Made by a program: the position numbers and the translations under genes
Source: Bacillota bacterium
Lineage (GTDB): Bacteria > Bacillota > Clostridia > Christensenellales > Aristaeellaceae
Reading direction: 5' to 3'
Assembly: GCA_023404345.1 (NCBI GenBank)
Contig: JAEYCB010000031.1
Span: 6,219 to 70,218 of the forward strand
DNA: 64,000 nt
The notes under the pieces: model-generated
Database searches by the model: none
The model's input: only the letters and a program-made list of their open reading frames with translations
Told to the model about the DNA's origin: nothing
Shown: one piece after another, positions 26,644 to 36,092 of the stretch
Position numbering within the stretch: the first letter of the stretch is position 1
Layout of the letters: every line of letters starts with the position of its first letter

Positions 26644-28653
26644 TTGACCAACCATTATGACGCGCGAAACATTCAGGTGCTGGAAGGGTTGGATGCCGTG
26701 CGCATGCGGCCCGGCATGTACATCGGCTCCACGGGGTCGCGTGGGCTGCACCATATGCTGTGGGAGATCGTGGACAATTCCATCGATGAGGCCATGGCCG
26801 GCTTTGCCACGCGCGTGGACGTCACACTGGGCCGCGACGGTTCTGTGACCGTTCAGGACAACGGGCGCGGCATGCCTGTTGACATGCATCCTACGATGGG
26901 CGTATCCGGCGTAGAAGTGATTTATACCAAGCTGCATGCCGGCGGCAAGTTTAACAGCGAAAACTATGCCTATTCCGGCGGCCTGCACGGCGTGGGCGCA
27001 AGTGTGGTCAATGCGCTGAGCCGTTGGGTGGAGGTGGATGTGTGCCGCGATTTTCAGCATTGGCACATCCGTTTTGAAAGCGCTTGGGACGAGAAAGAAA
27101 AAAAGGTGGTCTCCGGACGTGCGGTGCAGCCCCTGACGCTGGTGGGAAACACCAAGGAACGGGGATCTCGCGTCCGCTTTCTCCCGGACGACCGCGTGTT
27201 TGAGACAGTTGAATTCAACGCCGAGACCGTCTCGCGCCGCCTGCGAGAGCTGGCGTATTTAAACCGCGGGCTGACGATCACGTTCCTGGATGAGCGTGAA
27301 ACCGCAGCTTCCGGCGAGGAAGAGGAGAAGCGCCTCAACGAGCGTGAAATTTACCGCTACGAAGGCGGTATCATTGACTATGTGCGCTACCTCAATGCGG
27401 ATAAGACCCCCTTGCACGATGAGCCCATCTACCTGGCCGGTCAGCGGGAGGACGTGATCTTCCGCGTGGCGATTCAGTATACCGACAGCTACACCGAAAA
27501 CGTGTTTTCCTATGTCAACAACATCCCAACCGGCGAGGGCGGCACGCATGAGACGGGCTTCAAGGCCGCCTACACCAAGGTCATGAACGACTTTGCGCGC
27601 CGTCTGGGTGTGCTCAAAGACAAGGATGCCAACCTCAGCGGCGACGACTTCCGCGAGGGCATGACCGCCGTGATGCTGGCCATGGTGAAGAATCCCCAGT
27701 TCGAGGGCCAGACCAAGGGAAAGCTCGGCAACACCGAAGTGCGTCCGCTGGTGGAGGCGATCCTCACCCAGCAGCTGACGGCGTATTTTGAGGACCTCAA
27801 ACACCAGGAGCTGGCACAACAGCTGATTGAAAAAGCAGTGCGTGCAGCGCGCGTGCGCGAAGCTGCGCGCAAGGCCCGCGATGTAGCGCGCACCAAGAGC
27901 GCGCTGGAGGCCGCGCCGCTGGTAGGAAAGCTTTCCAGCTGCACAGGGCGAAAGCCGGAGCAGAACGAGCTGTTTATCGTGGAGGGTGACAGCGCAGGCG
28001 GCAGCGCCAAGCAGGGCCGTGACCGGCGTTTTCAGGCGATTCTGCCGCTGCGCGGAAAGCCGCTCAATGCCGAGAAAAAGCGGCTGGATCAGGTGCTTGG
28101 CAACGAGGAGTTCCGCTCGATCATTACGGCGTTGGGGACCAATATCGACGAGAGCTTTTCGCTGGCTGGCCTCAAATACCACAAGGTCATCATCCTCTCC
28201 GATGCGGACCAGGACGGGGCGCACATCCGCGCGATCCTGCTTACCTTCTTCTACCGCTACATGAAGGAGCTCATCACCGAGGGACATGTGTACATTGGCA
28301 TGCCGCCGCTCTACAAAGTGCAGCGTGGCAACAAGGTGCAGTACGCCTATGATGATGCGGAACTTCGCAAACTCACCCACGGCCAGTCCAAGGGATATAC
28401 CCTGCAACGCTACAAGGGCCTGGGCGAAATGAACCCCGAACAGCTGTGGCAAACCACCATGGACCCGGAGCAGCGAAAGCTGATGCGGGTCAGCATCGAG
28501 GACGCTGCCCAGGCCGAGCGCCTTGTCACCATCCTCATGGGCGACAAGGTGGAACCGCGCCGCCAGTATATCAGCCAACATGCCAACTTTAACCGCGAGG
28601 ACAGCTTCGAGGCCATTAACGACCGCGTCAGCGAAGGGAGGGAAAACCGTTGA
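26644..28653 (+). CDS. parE: Type IIA DNA topoisomerase subunit B (ParE/GyrB-like)
   Basis: 669 residues; TTG start with GAGGAG upstream. A GHKL ATPase domain comes first: EIVDNSIDEA, DNGRGMPVD, GGLHGVGASVVNALS. A transducer domain follows, then the Toprim domain with EGDSAGGSAK and DADQDGAHI, and the C-terminal RYKGLGEMNPEQLW. The stop overlaps the start of the A subunit gene. The pair lies next to rpoBC rather than in a dnaA-recF-gyrBA cluster, so topoisomerase IV is the preferred call, but GyrB and ParE cannot be separated on these motifs alone. Confidence 0.88.
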   Translation: MTNHYDARNIQVLEGLDAVRMRPGMYIGSTGSRGLHHMLWEIVDNSIDEAMAGFATRVDVTLGRDGSVTVQDNGRGMPVDMHPTMGVSGVEVIYTKLHAGGKFNSENYAYSGGLHGVGASVVNALSRWVEVDVCRDFQHWHIRFESAWDEKEKKVVSGRAVQPLTLVGNTKERGSRVRFLPDDRVFETVEFNAETVSRRLRELAYLNRGLTITFLDERETAASGEEEEKRLNEREIYRYEGGIIDYVRYLNADKTPLHDEPIYLAGQREDVIFRVAIQYTDSYTENVFSYVNNIPTGEGGTHETGFKAAYTKVMNDFARRLGVLKDKDANLSGDDFREGMTAVMLAMVKNPQFEGQTKGKLGNTEVRPLVEAILTQQLTAYFEDLKHQELAQQLIEKAVRAARVREAARKARDVARTKSALEAAPLVGKLSSCTGRKPEQNELFIVEGDSAGGSAKQGRDRRFQAILPLRGKPLNAEKKRLDQVLGNEEFRSIITALGTNIDESFSLAGLKYHKVIILSDADQDGAHIRAILLTFFYRYMKELITEGHVYIGMPPLYKVQRGNKVQYAYDDAELRKLTHGQSKGYTLQRYKGLGEMNPEQLWQTTMDPEQRKLMRVSIEDAAQAERLVTILMGDKVEPRRQYISQHANFNREDSFEAINDRVSEGRENR

Positions 28654-31142
28654 GCCGCAGGCAGGACGATCGTCCGCCCATCGGGGTGGACCACAACATC
28701 ATCGTATCGCCCATGGAGGAGGTCATGCACAACAGCATGATCCCTTATGCTGAGCACGTTATCATGGAGCGCGCCGTCCCCCGCGTGGAGGACGGGCTCA
28801 AGCCCGTGCAGCGGCGTATCCTTTTTACCATGAATGAGCTGGCCATCGCTCCCGACACGCCCCACCGCAAGTGCGCGCGTATCGTGGGCGACTGCTTGGG
28901 TAAGTATCACCCGCACGGCGACAGCTCCGTCTATGAGGCGCTGGTGCGCATGGCGCAGGATTTCAGCATGCGCGGGCCGCTGGTGGACGGCCACGGCAAC
29001 TTTGGCAGCGTGGATGGCGACGGTGCCGCCGCCATGCGATACACCGAAGCCCGCATGACCCCGCTGGCGGTGGAAATGCTCAAGGACATCGATAAGGACA
29101 CCGTGCCCTTCCGCCTCAACTTTGACGACACGCTCAAAGAGCCGGACATGCTGCCTGCGAGCTTTCCAAACCTGCTGGTCAACGGGGCCAGCGGTATCGC
29201 CGTGGGCCTTGCGACCAACATCCCGCCCCACAATCTGCGTGAGATCATCGAGGCCACCGCTGCCCAGATTGACAACCCGGACATCTCGCTGGACGAATTG
29301 ATGAAAATTGTGCCGGGGCCAGACTTTCCCACCGGCGGTGTGCTGATTGACACTCCGGAGCTGCGCGCCGGCTACGAAACCGGCCGCGGCAAGCTGACGC
29401 TGCGTGCTCGCACCCACATCGAGGACGGGCCAGCAGGGCGCAAGCTGATTGTGATTACCGAAATTCCCTATCAGGTAAACAAAGCGGCGATGCTAGAAAA
29501 AATTCTCAAATTGAGCGAGGAGAAAAAGGCCGCGCTGGGCTGCATCTACGACATCCGCGACGAGAGCGACCGCACCGGCATGCGCGCCGTCATCGAGCTC
29601 AGGAAGGATGCAGATGCGAATAAAGTACTGTCCTATCTGCTGAAATACAGCGACTTGCAGGTAACTTTCGGTGTAAACCTGGTAGCTATCGCGGACGGCA
29701 AGCCGAGACTGCTTTCGCTTCGCCGCGCTATTCGCTACTATATCCGCCACCGCAAAAACGTGGTAACTGCGCGCACTCGTTACGAGCTGGACAAAGCCCG
29801 TGCCCGTGCCCATATTCTCGAAGGCCTGATGGTCGCGGTGGACAACCTTGACGAAGTAATCGCCCTCATTCGGGAAAGCGAAAACCCCAAGGCCGCCAAA
29901 GCCGGGCTAATGGAGCGCTTCGCACTTTCGGACGTGCAGGCTCAGGCCATTTTGGATATGCGTTTGCAGCGGCTGACGAACCTCGAAATTCTGGCATTGC
30001 GCAAGGAATACGAGGAACTGAAAAAGCGAATTGCCGAGCTGGAGGGAATTCTGGCCAGCGAAAAGAAGCTGATGAACGTAATCAAGAAGGAGCTGCGCGG
30101 CGTGGCCGACCGCTATGGCGACAACCGCCGAACCGAAATCGTGCATGCGGGCGATGTAGTAGAGGCGGCGGCGCGGGAGGAAATCATCGCAGAGGATGCG
30201 CTGGTCACCTATTCTCGCGCAGGGCTGCTCAAGCGCGTATATCCGCCCAGAGCCCGCCGTCAGGCCGCGGAGGAGGTTGCGGAAGAAGCGCCTCTGTACC
30301 GCTTTGACACGCAGACGGACCATACCCTGTACTTCTTCACCGACCGGGGCAACTGCTACCCGCTGAGCGTGGCAGCCCTGCCGGAAATGAAACCCAGGGA
30401 CCGCGGTGCGCTTTTAAGCGGCGTTTTGGCGGGGCTTGAGGAAAATGAAATGCCGGTAAACATTTTGTGCCTGAAGCCGTCTGAAATGGCCTCAGCGCCG
30501 GATCTGCTATTTGTTACCCGGCGTGGGCAGGTAAAGCGTACAGCCGTAGCAGAGTACGATGTGCGACGTGCGAAATTCGCGGCGCTCACCCTCCGCGAGG
30601 GCGATGCCGTGATGGGCGTACTGCCGCTGAATGCTTCCGTGGATGTGCTGCTGCTGAGCCAAAGCGGCATGAGCGTGCGCTTCCATGCCGACGGCGTTCC
30701 TGTGCAGGGCCGCACGGCGGGCGGCGTAAAGGGCATGACCCTCGAAATGGGTGATGCGGTGCTCTGGTGCGGGCAGCCTCAGGCAGCCGACCAGGTGTTT
30801 TTGATGACGGAACGCGGCTTTGCCAAGCGCGTTCTGTACATGGACTTTGAGCCGCAGGCGCGCGGCGGCAAAGGCGTGAAAGCCTTCTATTTCAACAAGA
30901 GCGGGTCCAACGGGACCTGTCTGGCGGGCGCAGCGCTGATTCCGGGCGACGGCACGGGTTCGCAGGTGCGCATAGAGCAGCGTATGAGCGGCGCAACCGT
31001 GCTGGGAGCACAAGAGGCGCCCTTGCAGGGTAAGCAGGACAAGGGGCTGCCGCTGGTGATGGCGCTGATGGACGACGTGGTAACGGCCGTAGAAGCCGCG
31101 GCAGGTACAGATGCCGGGCAGGACGGTCCGGATGCAGTATGA
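28650..31142 (+). CDS. parC: Type IIA DNA topoisomerase subunit A (ParC/GyrA-like)
   Basis: 830 residues, TTG start overlapping the previous stop (TTGA), with GGGAGG upstream. The N-terminal breakage-reunion domain contains GKYHPHGDSSVYEALVRMA and the catalytic Tyr131 in AMRYTEARM. A long coiled-coil region and a C-terminal beta-pinwheel follow. A sequence close to a GyrA box (QARGGKG) occurs only late in the pinwheel, not in the first blade where gyrases carry it, which favours a decatenase-type ParC. Together with the B subunit it forms a tetramer that passes DNA duplexes through double-strand breaks. Confidence 0.88.
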   Translation: MSRRQDDRPPIGVDHNIIVSPMEEVMHNSMIPYAEHVIMERAVPRVEDGLKPVQRRILFTMNELAIAPDTPHRKCARIVGDCLGKYHPHGDSSVYEALVRMAQDFSMRGPLVDGHGNFGSVDGDGAAAMRYTEARMTPLAVEMLKDIDKDTVPFRLNFDDTLKEPDMLPASFPNLLVNGASGIAVGLATNIPPHNLREIIEATAAQIDNPDISLDELMKIVPGPDFPTGGVLIDTPELRAGYETGRGKLTLRARTHIEDGPAGRKLIVITEIPYQVNKAAMLEKILKLSEEKKAALGCIYDIRDESDRTGMRAVIELRKDADANKVLSYLLKYSDLQVTFGVNLVAIADGKPRLLSLRRAIRYYIRHRKNVVTARTRYELDKARARAHILEGLMVAVDNLDEVIALIRESENPKAAKAGLMERFALSDVQAQAILDMRLQRLTNLEILALRKEYEELKKRIAELEGILASEKKLMNVIKKELRGVADRYGDNRRTEIVHAGDVVEAAAREEIIAEDALVTYSRAGLLKRVYPPRARRQAAEEVAEEAPLYRFDTQTDHTLYFFTDRGNCYPLSVAALPEMKPRDRGALLSGVLAGLEENEMPVNILCLKPSEMASAPDLLFVTRRGQVKRTAVAEYDVRRAKFAALTLREGDAVMGVLPLNASVDVLLLSQSGMSVRFHADGVPVQGRTAGGVKGMTLEMGDAVLWCGQPQAADQVFLMTERGFAKRVLYMDFEPQARGGKGVKAFYFNKSGSNGTCLAGAALIPGDGTGSQVRIEQRMSGATVLGAQEAPLQGKQDKGLPLVMALMDDVVTAVEAAAGTDAGQDGPDAV

Positions 31143-31208
31143 TGCGCGTAGACAGCAGAAAAGCCGCAGCGAACCGGTTTGCGAAGTATCGGGAAAGGAT
31201 GGATTCAG

Positions 31209-31730
31209 ATGATACGCAAAGCATGTGCGGGGGATGTGGACGCGGCAGCACAGATCTACGAGGCGCTGTTTGATCAGGAGGACGCCGGACAAAGCGCCAC
31301 CAACTGGCAACGCGGTGTATACCCTACGCGTGCCACGGCACAGCAGGCGCAAGAAAACGGATGGCTATATGTGATGGAGGATGAGGCGGGTGAAATCTGT
31401 GCCAGCATGATCCTCAATCACGAGCAGCCTGCCTGCTATCAGGAGGCAGCATGGAGCGTGCCCGCAACACCGGCGAAGGTGCTGGTTTTGCACACCCTGT
31501 GCGTAGACCCGGCCTGCGCAGGGCGCGGACTGGGCAAAGAAATGGTCCGCTTTCTGCTTGAGCATGCGCGTGAAATCGGCATGCATGCCATCCGGCTGGA
31601 CACCTGGAAAGGCAATGCTCCAGCCCGATCACTATATGAGGGGTTGGGATTCCGTCTGGCAGGATATGCGGATGTAATGCACGAAGGGGTTATCCCGGAA
31701 ACGTTAGTATTGTTCGAAAAAGAAGTATAA
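31209..31730 (+). CDS. GNAT-family N-acetyltransferase
   Basis: 173 residues; ATG at 31209 with AAAGGA about 10 bp upstream. Motif A is present: LHTLCVDPACAGRGLGKEMVRFLLEHA, with the acetyl-CoA pyrophosphate-binding Q/RxxGxG loop (AGRGLG). Motif B, ARSLYEGLGFRLAGY, follows. The acceptor is unknown. It lies 66 bp after the topoisomerase subunit gene, probably in the same transcript, and is followed by a terminator. Confidence 0.88.
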   Translation: MIRKACAGDVDAAAQIYEALFDQEDAGQSATNWQRGVYPTRATAQQAQENGWLYVMEDEAGEICASMILNHEQPACYQEAAWSVPATPAKVLVLHTLCVDPACAGRGLGKEMVRFLLEHAREIGMHAIRLDTWKGNAPARSLYEGLGFRLAGYADVMHEGVIPETLVLFEKEV

Positions 31731-31732
31731 AA

Positions 31733-31775
31733 AAGAGGGTGCGGAAGCGAAAAGGCTTCCGCATTCCCTTTTTTC
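31733..31775. terminator. Bidirectional terminator between GNAT and nitroreductase genes
   Basis: AAAAAGAGGGTGCGGAAGC, a GAAAA loop, then GGCTTCCGCATTCCCTTTTTT. It is placed between convergent genes and has A- and T-tracts on either side. Confidence 0.85.
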
Positions 31776-31870
31776 AAAAAAGGCCTGTGTCAACGGTGTT
31801 GTTTCTCGCCCCGGCCAAAACATCCGCAAGTCCGGTGCGCCTTACGGCGTAGTGGTTGTGACAGATTTCC

Positions 31871-32626
31871 TTACCTCTCACGCTTTTCTGGCCCAGTTGT
31901 CAGTCCATAGTCCCGCAGATACGCTTCCACCGAGCGGGTCATCTCTCTGGCAAAATCGCTGTTATACTTTCGCTGGCAAAAGGCATTCATCCATGCGTCA
32001 TATCCCCCGGCAGTGCATCGACCTTCAAACATCCGCCGGAGGGGCTCTCCATCCTTGCGGCAGTAAGCGTTTTCGCATATGATGTCTTTCATAGCAAAGC
32101 GCTCCGGTTTGGGTCTTTGCTCCTGCTGCTCCGTAGGGTAACCCAGCACCAGCATCGCCGCCGGGAATACATATGGCGGCAAATGCAGCATCTTCCGGTG
32201 TGTCTCGCAGCGCTCCATCACGTCGCCAATGTAACACGAGCCAATTCCCAGGCTCCACGCCGCGGTCACGGCGTTTTGCGCCGCAATCGCCGCATCGGTT
32301 ACCGCCAGCATTAAATCGCCTGCGCCCGGATCTCTTGGGTCACAGCCCGCCAGCCGGTAGGCATCCAGCCATTTGCACGCGTCTGCCAGGAAAATCAGCA
32401 CCATCGGTGCCTTGGCAATGAACGTCTGATGGTCGCAGGTTTCAGCCAGTTGCCGTTTCAATTCCGGGTCGGTGATATCCAGAATCGTGTACAGCTGCTG
32501 ATTTCCCGCAGTAGGCGCCTGCATAGCGGCCCGGAGGATGGTCTCTTTCGCCTCTTGGGGAATGTCCCTGCCCAGAAATGCACGCACTGACTTACGTCGG
32601 CTGAGCTGATCAATCACTTCATTCAC
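31871..32626 (-). CDS. Nitroreductase-family flavoprotein
   Basis: 251 residues from a GTG at 32626 (AAAGAAGGAA upstream); the open frame extends further but without a ribosome binding site. The FMN-binding N-terminal motif RRKSVRAF is present, then APTAGNQQ, and AAWSLGIGSCYIGD in the core. Enzymes of this family reduce nitro compounds, quinones or flavins with NAD(P)H. The C-terminal extension of about 50 residues contains three Cys and resembles the NfsA/FRP-like clostridial group. Monocistronic, with its own promoter. Confidence 0.85.
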   Translation of the reverse strand: MNEVIDQLSRRKSVRAFLGRDIPQEAKETILRAAMQAPTAGNQQLYTILDITDPELKRQLAETCDHQTFIAKAPMVLIFLADACKWLDAYRLAGCDPRDPGAGDLMLAVTDAAIAAQNAVTAAWSLGIGSCYIGDVMERCETHRKMLHLPPYVFPAAMLVLGYPTEQQEQRPKPERFAMKDIICENAYCRKDGEPLRRMFEGRCTAGGYDAWMNAFCQRKYNSDFAREMTRSVEAYLRDYGLTTGPEKRER

Positions 32627-32700
32627 GTCTATTCCTTCTTTCTCACAGGGATGCGAAGACGTTTCGGGAAACGCGCCCACTGCATTTGTTCACTATCGCT

Positions 32701-32729
32701 ATCATACGCCGCTCAGTGATTGTTTGCAA
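32701..32729 (-). promoter_or_regulatory. Sigma-A promoter of nitroreductase gene
   Basis: Minus strand TTGCAA (32729-32724), 17 bp, TATGAT (32706-32701). The stretch 32627-32989 otherwise shows no gene or recognisable element. Confidence 0.7.
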
Positions 32730-32989
32730 GCAGCGGATGCAGGGCGATGTGCTGGCTCTCCCCGCATCTCATACCATTTTTCCGCATGGCCCATTCATGG
32801 CCATCCACCATCATCATACCCATAGCATGTCGTTGTTAGGCGGCCCTCTTCGCCACACTGTTTCTCCAGAGCACAATTTTTCAGTGGATTTAGCATAATG
32901 CTCTCTATCCATAAAAATTTTCCGCCGTGCGGCGCTTATCTGCGCTCGCCCGACGGAAAAAATAACTGTTTCAATGTCCAGGTCCGGTT

Positions 32990-33541
32990 TCACTCCACGC
33001 CCCGTACGCTCCCCAGCGGCCACATTACAAACCGCACCTTGCCCACGATATCCTTGCGGGAAATCGCCGCGGGGCGTCCCGCGCCGTAGTAGTTGCGGCT
33101 GTCGTGGCTGTTGTCGCGATTGTCGCCCATCACGAAGTATTCATCCTCTCTCAGGGCGAAAGGGGCCATCGTGAAGCCATCATCATTGCGGGAGGGAGTC
33201 AGGTAGGATTCATTCAGCGGATTTCCATTGATGTATACCACATTCTGGCGGATTTCCACCACGTCGCCGGGCAGGCCGATGACGCGCTTGACGAAGTTCT
33301 CCTTGCGGCCAGGGTAATGACAGATCACTATATCGCCACGCGAAGGGTTACCCAGCAGGTATTCAGGCTTGCTTACGTACATGATTTCGCCGTTTTGCAG
33401 CGTATCGGTCATGCTTTCGCCCTTAACTGCCACCGGCTGGAAGATCAGAAGGTGCACCGCCTGGGCGATTACCACCGCCAGCGCCAGCCGCCATACCCAG
33501 CTCCAGATCTCGGCAAGCACGCGCCTCTTCCCTTCCTTCAA
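32990..33541 (-). CDS. lepB: Signal peptidase I
   Basis: 183 residues; TTG start at 33541 with AAGGAGG upstream. One N-terminal membrane segment (about residues 15-35) precedes the catalytic Ser43 in VKGESMTDTL and the general-base Lys85 in ENFVKRVIGLPGD. The box FVMGDNRDNSHDSRNYG-like region is complete (MGDNRDNSHDSR). The enzyme cleaves signal peptides at the outer face of the membrane. It follows ftsH by 78 bp and is probably co-transcribed with it. Confidence 0.95.
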   Translation of the reverse strand: MKEGKRRVLAEIWSWVWRLALAVVIAQAVHLLIFQPVAVKGESMTDTLQNGEIMYVSKPEYLLGNPSRGDIVICHYPGRKENFVKRVIGLPGDVVEIRQNVVYINGNPLNESYLTPSRNDDGFTMAPFALREDEYFVMGDNRDNSHDSRNYYGAGRPAAISRKDIVGKVRFVMWPLGSVRGVE

Positions 33542-33619
33542 CCGTTTTCCCTCCTTCGCGTTTCGGCGCAGGGGAACGGCAGGACCGGGGGCGGCCCTGC
33601 CTCACCGTGTCCAGTCCTG

Positions 33620-35461
33620 TTACTGGTTCTTCTCCGCGTCGTACTTTTGGAGGATGTCCATAAACTCCGCACCGGTAATGGTTTCCTTCTCCAGCAGATA
33701 TGCGGCCAGCTTGTCCATCAGCTCACGGTTTTCCTTAAGGATGCCCACAGCCTTGTCATGCGCGGCGGCAATCATGCTCTGCACCTCAGCATCCACACGG
33801 GCGCTGGTCTCCGGACTGCAGGCCAGCGAGCTATCGTTCCCCAAATAAGGATTATTCACCGTTTCCAATGCTACCATGCCAAACTGGTCACTCATGCCAT
33901 AGCGGGTAATCATGGCACGGGTGATTTGTGTCGCCTTTTCGATGTCGTTGCTTGCGCCAGAGGTAATCGACCCGAATACCACTTCTTCAGCTGCGCGGCC
34001 GCCGGTCAGGGTGGCCAGCTGGCTGAGCATATCCTCGCGGCTCATAAGCACGCGTTCGCCTTCTTCAATCTGCATGGTGTAGCCCAATGCGCCGGAGGTG
34101 CGGGGAATGATGGTAATTTTGTGCACCGGGGCGGCGTCCTTCTGACGGGCCGTGACCAGTGCGTGACCGATCTCGTGGTAGGCAATAATCTTCTTTTCCT
34201 TCTCGCTGATCACAGCGCCCTTGCGCTGGTAACCCGCGATGACAACCTCCACGCTCTCCTCAAGGTCCGTCTGGCTCACAGCGCTGCGGCCCATGCGCAC
34301 GGCGCGCAGGGCGGCCTCGTTGATGATGTTGGCCAGCTCCGCGCCGCTGGCGCCGCTGGTGGCCCGGCCGATGGTGTCAAAATCGACGTTCGGCTCCATC
34401 TTCACGTCCTTGGCATGCACCTTGAGGATGGCTATGCGGCCATTAAGGTCGGGAAGCTCCACCGGGATGCGCCGGTCGAAGCGTCCAGGGCGCAGGAGGG
34501 CCTTGTCCAGGCTTTCGGGACGGTTGGTCGCGGCCAGGATGACCACACCCTTGGTGCCGTCAAAGCCGTCCATCTCGGTAAGCAGCTGGTTGAGGGTCTG
34601 CTCGCGCTCGTCGTTGCCGCCGATGCCGGCCGCGCCGTCGCGCTTTTTGCCGATGGTATCAATCTCGTCAATAAATACAATGCAAGGGGCCTTCTCGGCG
34701 GCCTGCTTGAACAGGTCGCGCACTTTGGCCGCGCCCATGCCCACAAACATTTCTACAAACTCACTGCCGGAGATAGAGAAGAACGGCACCTTGGCCTCGC
34801 CCGCGACAGCCTTGGCCAGCAGTGTCTTGCCCGTGCCCGGAGGGCCTACGAGCAGCGCGCCCTTGGGCAGTGATGCGCCGATGTTTTTGTACTTGTCGGG
34901 GTTGTGCAGGAAGTCCACGATCTCGCGCAAAGCTTCCTTGGCCTCGTCCTGCCCGGCCACGTCGGCAAAGGTCTTGCCGGTCTGGCTCTCGACGTAGATT
35001 TTGGCGTTGCTCTTGCCAAACTGCATGGCGTTGCCGCCCATGCGCTTGGTGAGCATCCGACCCATGATCTGCCCGATGGCCACAAACAGCAGAATCGGGA
35101 ATACCCATGTGGTCAGGAAGCTCAGCAGCGGCGAATCCCTTGTGGGAATGGCCGAGGCGAATTTCGCACCCGATTCATACAGGCGATTGGTCAGATCCTC
35201 ATCCGGCCACAGGCCAGTTTTGTAGATGGCGGTCTGGCCGTTTTCATCCGTTGCCGTAAAGAGGATCTGGTCCTCCTCCATGGCTACTTCCTTGACCTGT
35301 TTGTTGTCGATCATGGTCAGAAAGTCGTTGTAGCCCACCTCAGTCACCGGCGTGGCCAACATCGCCGGGAAAACCAGCGCGTTTAAGAGCATCAAAACCA
35401 GCATCGCGATCAGGTAATAGAATATCAGCGGTTTTTTAGGGGATTTGTTGTCCACCTTCAT
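33620..35461 (-). CDS. ftsH: ATP-dependent zinc metalloprotease FtsH
   Basis: 613 residues; ATG with AGGAGG upstream. Two membrane segments flank an extracytoplasmic domain (about residues 15-33 and 113-135). The AAA+ domain has Walker A GPPGTGKT near residue 205, Walker B IVFIDEIDTIG, and the second region of homology RPGRFDRRIPV. The zinc site HEIGH is near residue 430. FtsH degrades misfolded and regulatory membrane proteins and takes part in sporulation in Firmicutes. Confidence 0.97.
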   Translation of the reverse strand: MKVDNKSPKKPLIFYYLIAMLVLMLLNALVFPAMLATPVTEVGYNDFLTMIDNKQVKEVAMEEDQILFTATDENGQTAIYKTGLWPDEDLTNRLYESGAKFASAIPTRDSPLLSFLTTWVFPILLFVAIGQIMGRMLTKRMGGNAMQFGKSNAKIYVESQTGKTFADVAGQDEAKEALREIVDFLHNPDKYKNIGASLPKGALLVGPPGTGKTLLAKAVAGEAKVPFFSISGSEFVEMFVGMGAAKVRDLFKQAAEKAPCIVFIDEIDTIGKKRDGAAGIGGNDEREQTLNQLLTEMDGFDGTKGVVILAATNRPESLDKALLRPGRFDRRIPVELPDLNGRIAILKVHAKDVKMEPNVDFDTIGRATSGASGAELANIINEAALRAVRMGRSAVSQTDLEESVEVVIAGYQRKGAVISEKEKKIIAYHEIGHALVTARQKDAAPVHKITIIPRTSGALGYTMQIEEGERVLMSREDMLSQLATLTGGRAAEEVVFGSITSGASNDIEKATQITRAMITRYGMSDQFGMVALETVNNPYLGNDSSLACSPETSARVDAEVQSMIAAAHDKAVGILKENRELMDKLAAYLLEKETITGAEFMDILQKYDAEKNQ

Positions 35462-35597
35462 GCATGCTTTCCTCCTTCATCCTGCGTACAAAAGGTTTAC
35501 CAAAAACCTCTGAGATAAGCAATTCGCTTTCAATCTCCTGTTTCCTCCCGAAAAAACGTTATTTCATATATCATTCACTTTTTGTCCAAAATCCCTC

Positions 35598-35642
35598 CAA
35601 AAAAGAAAGAGGAGCGCCGGTTCTTCCAGCGCTCTTCTTTCC
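35598..35642 (-). terminator. Terminator at the end of the aromatic operon
   Basis: On the minus strand AAAGAAGAGCGC ... GGCGCTCCTCTTTCTTTTTT, a long stem with U-tract 10 bp after the aroQ stop. Confidence 0.85.
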
Positions 35643-35651
35643 CGTTTTCCC

Positions 35652-36092
35652 CTATTTAAGGCCAGATAGCCGATCCTTGAGCAGTAAAATTGCCTTCTCA
35701 TAGCCCTCAAATCCCAGCCCCTTCACCTGCGCGACGCAGGCCATGGCCGGGTAGCTCACGTGCCGGAACGTTTCGCGCGCGTCCACGTCGCTCAGATGCA
35801 CCTCCACCGCGGGCAGGGCCACGGCCTTGAGCGCGTCGAGGATGGCCACGCTCGTGTGCGTGTAGGCCGCGGGGTTGATCACGATCCCGTCCGCCCGCCC
35901 CAGCGCGCTCTGGATGATGTCCACCAGCGCGCCCTCATGGTTGGACTGGAAGCATTCCACCTCCACGCCCTCCCGCGCGCACACGTCCTCCACATAGGCC
36001 ACCAGGTCCGCGTAGGTCTTTTTCCCGTAGATGTCCGGCTCCCGCACGCCCAGCAGGTTCAGGTTCGGCCCGTTAATCACAAACAGCTTCAT
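35652..36092 (-). CDS. aroQ: 3-dehydroquinate dehydratase, type II
   Basis: 146 residues; the ATG at 36092 lies inside the end of the preceding aroE-aroK gene (20-bp overlap). The start MKLFVINGPNLNLLGVREP is the type II signature, and INPAAYTHTSVAILDAL and VEVHLSDVDARETFRHVSY hold the substrate-binding Asn, His and Arg residues. It converts 3-dehydroquinate to 3-dehydroshikimate, the third step of the shikimate pathway. It is the last gene of the operon and is followed by a terminator. Confidence 0.95.
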   Translation of the reverse strand: MKLFVINGPNLNLLGVREPDIYGKKTYADLVAYVEDVCAREGVEVECFQSNHEGALVDIIQSALGRADGIVINPAAYTHTSVAILDALKAVALPAVEVHLSDVDARETFRHVSYPAMACVAQVKGLGFEGYEKAILLLKDRLSGLK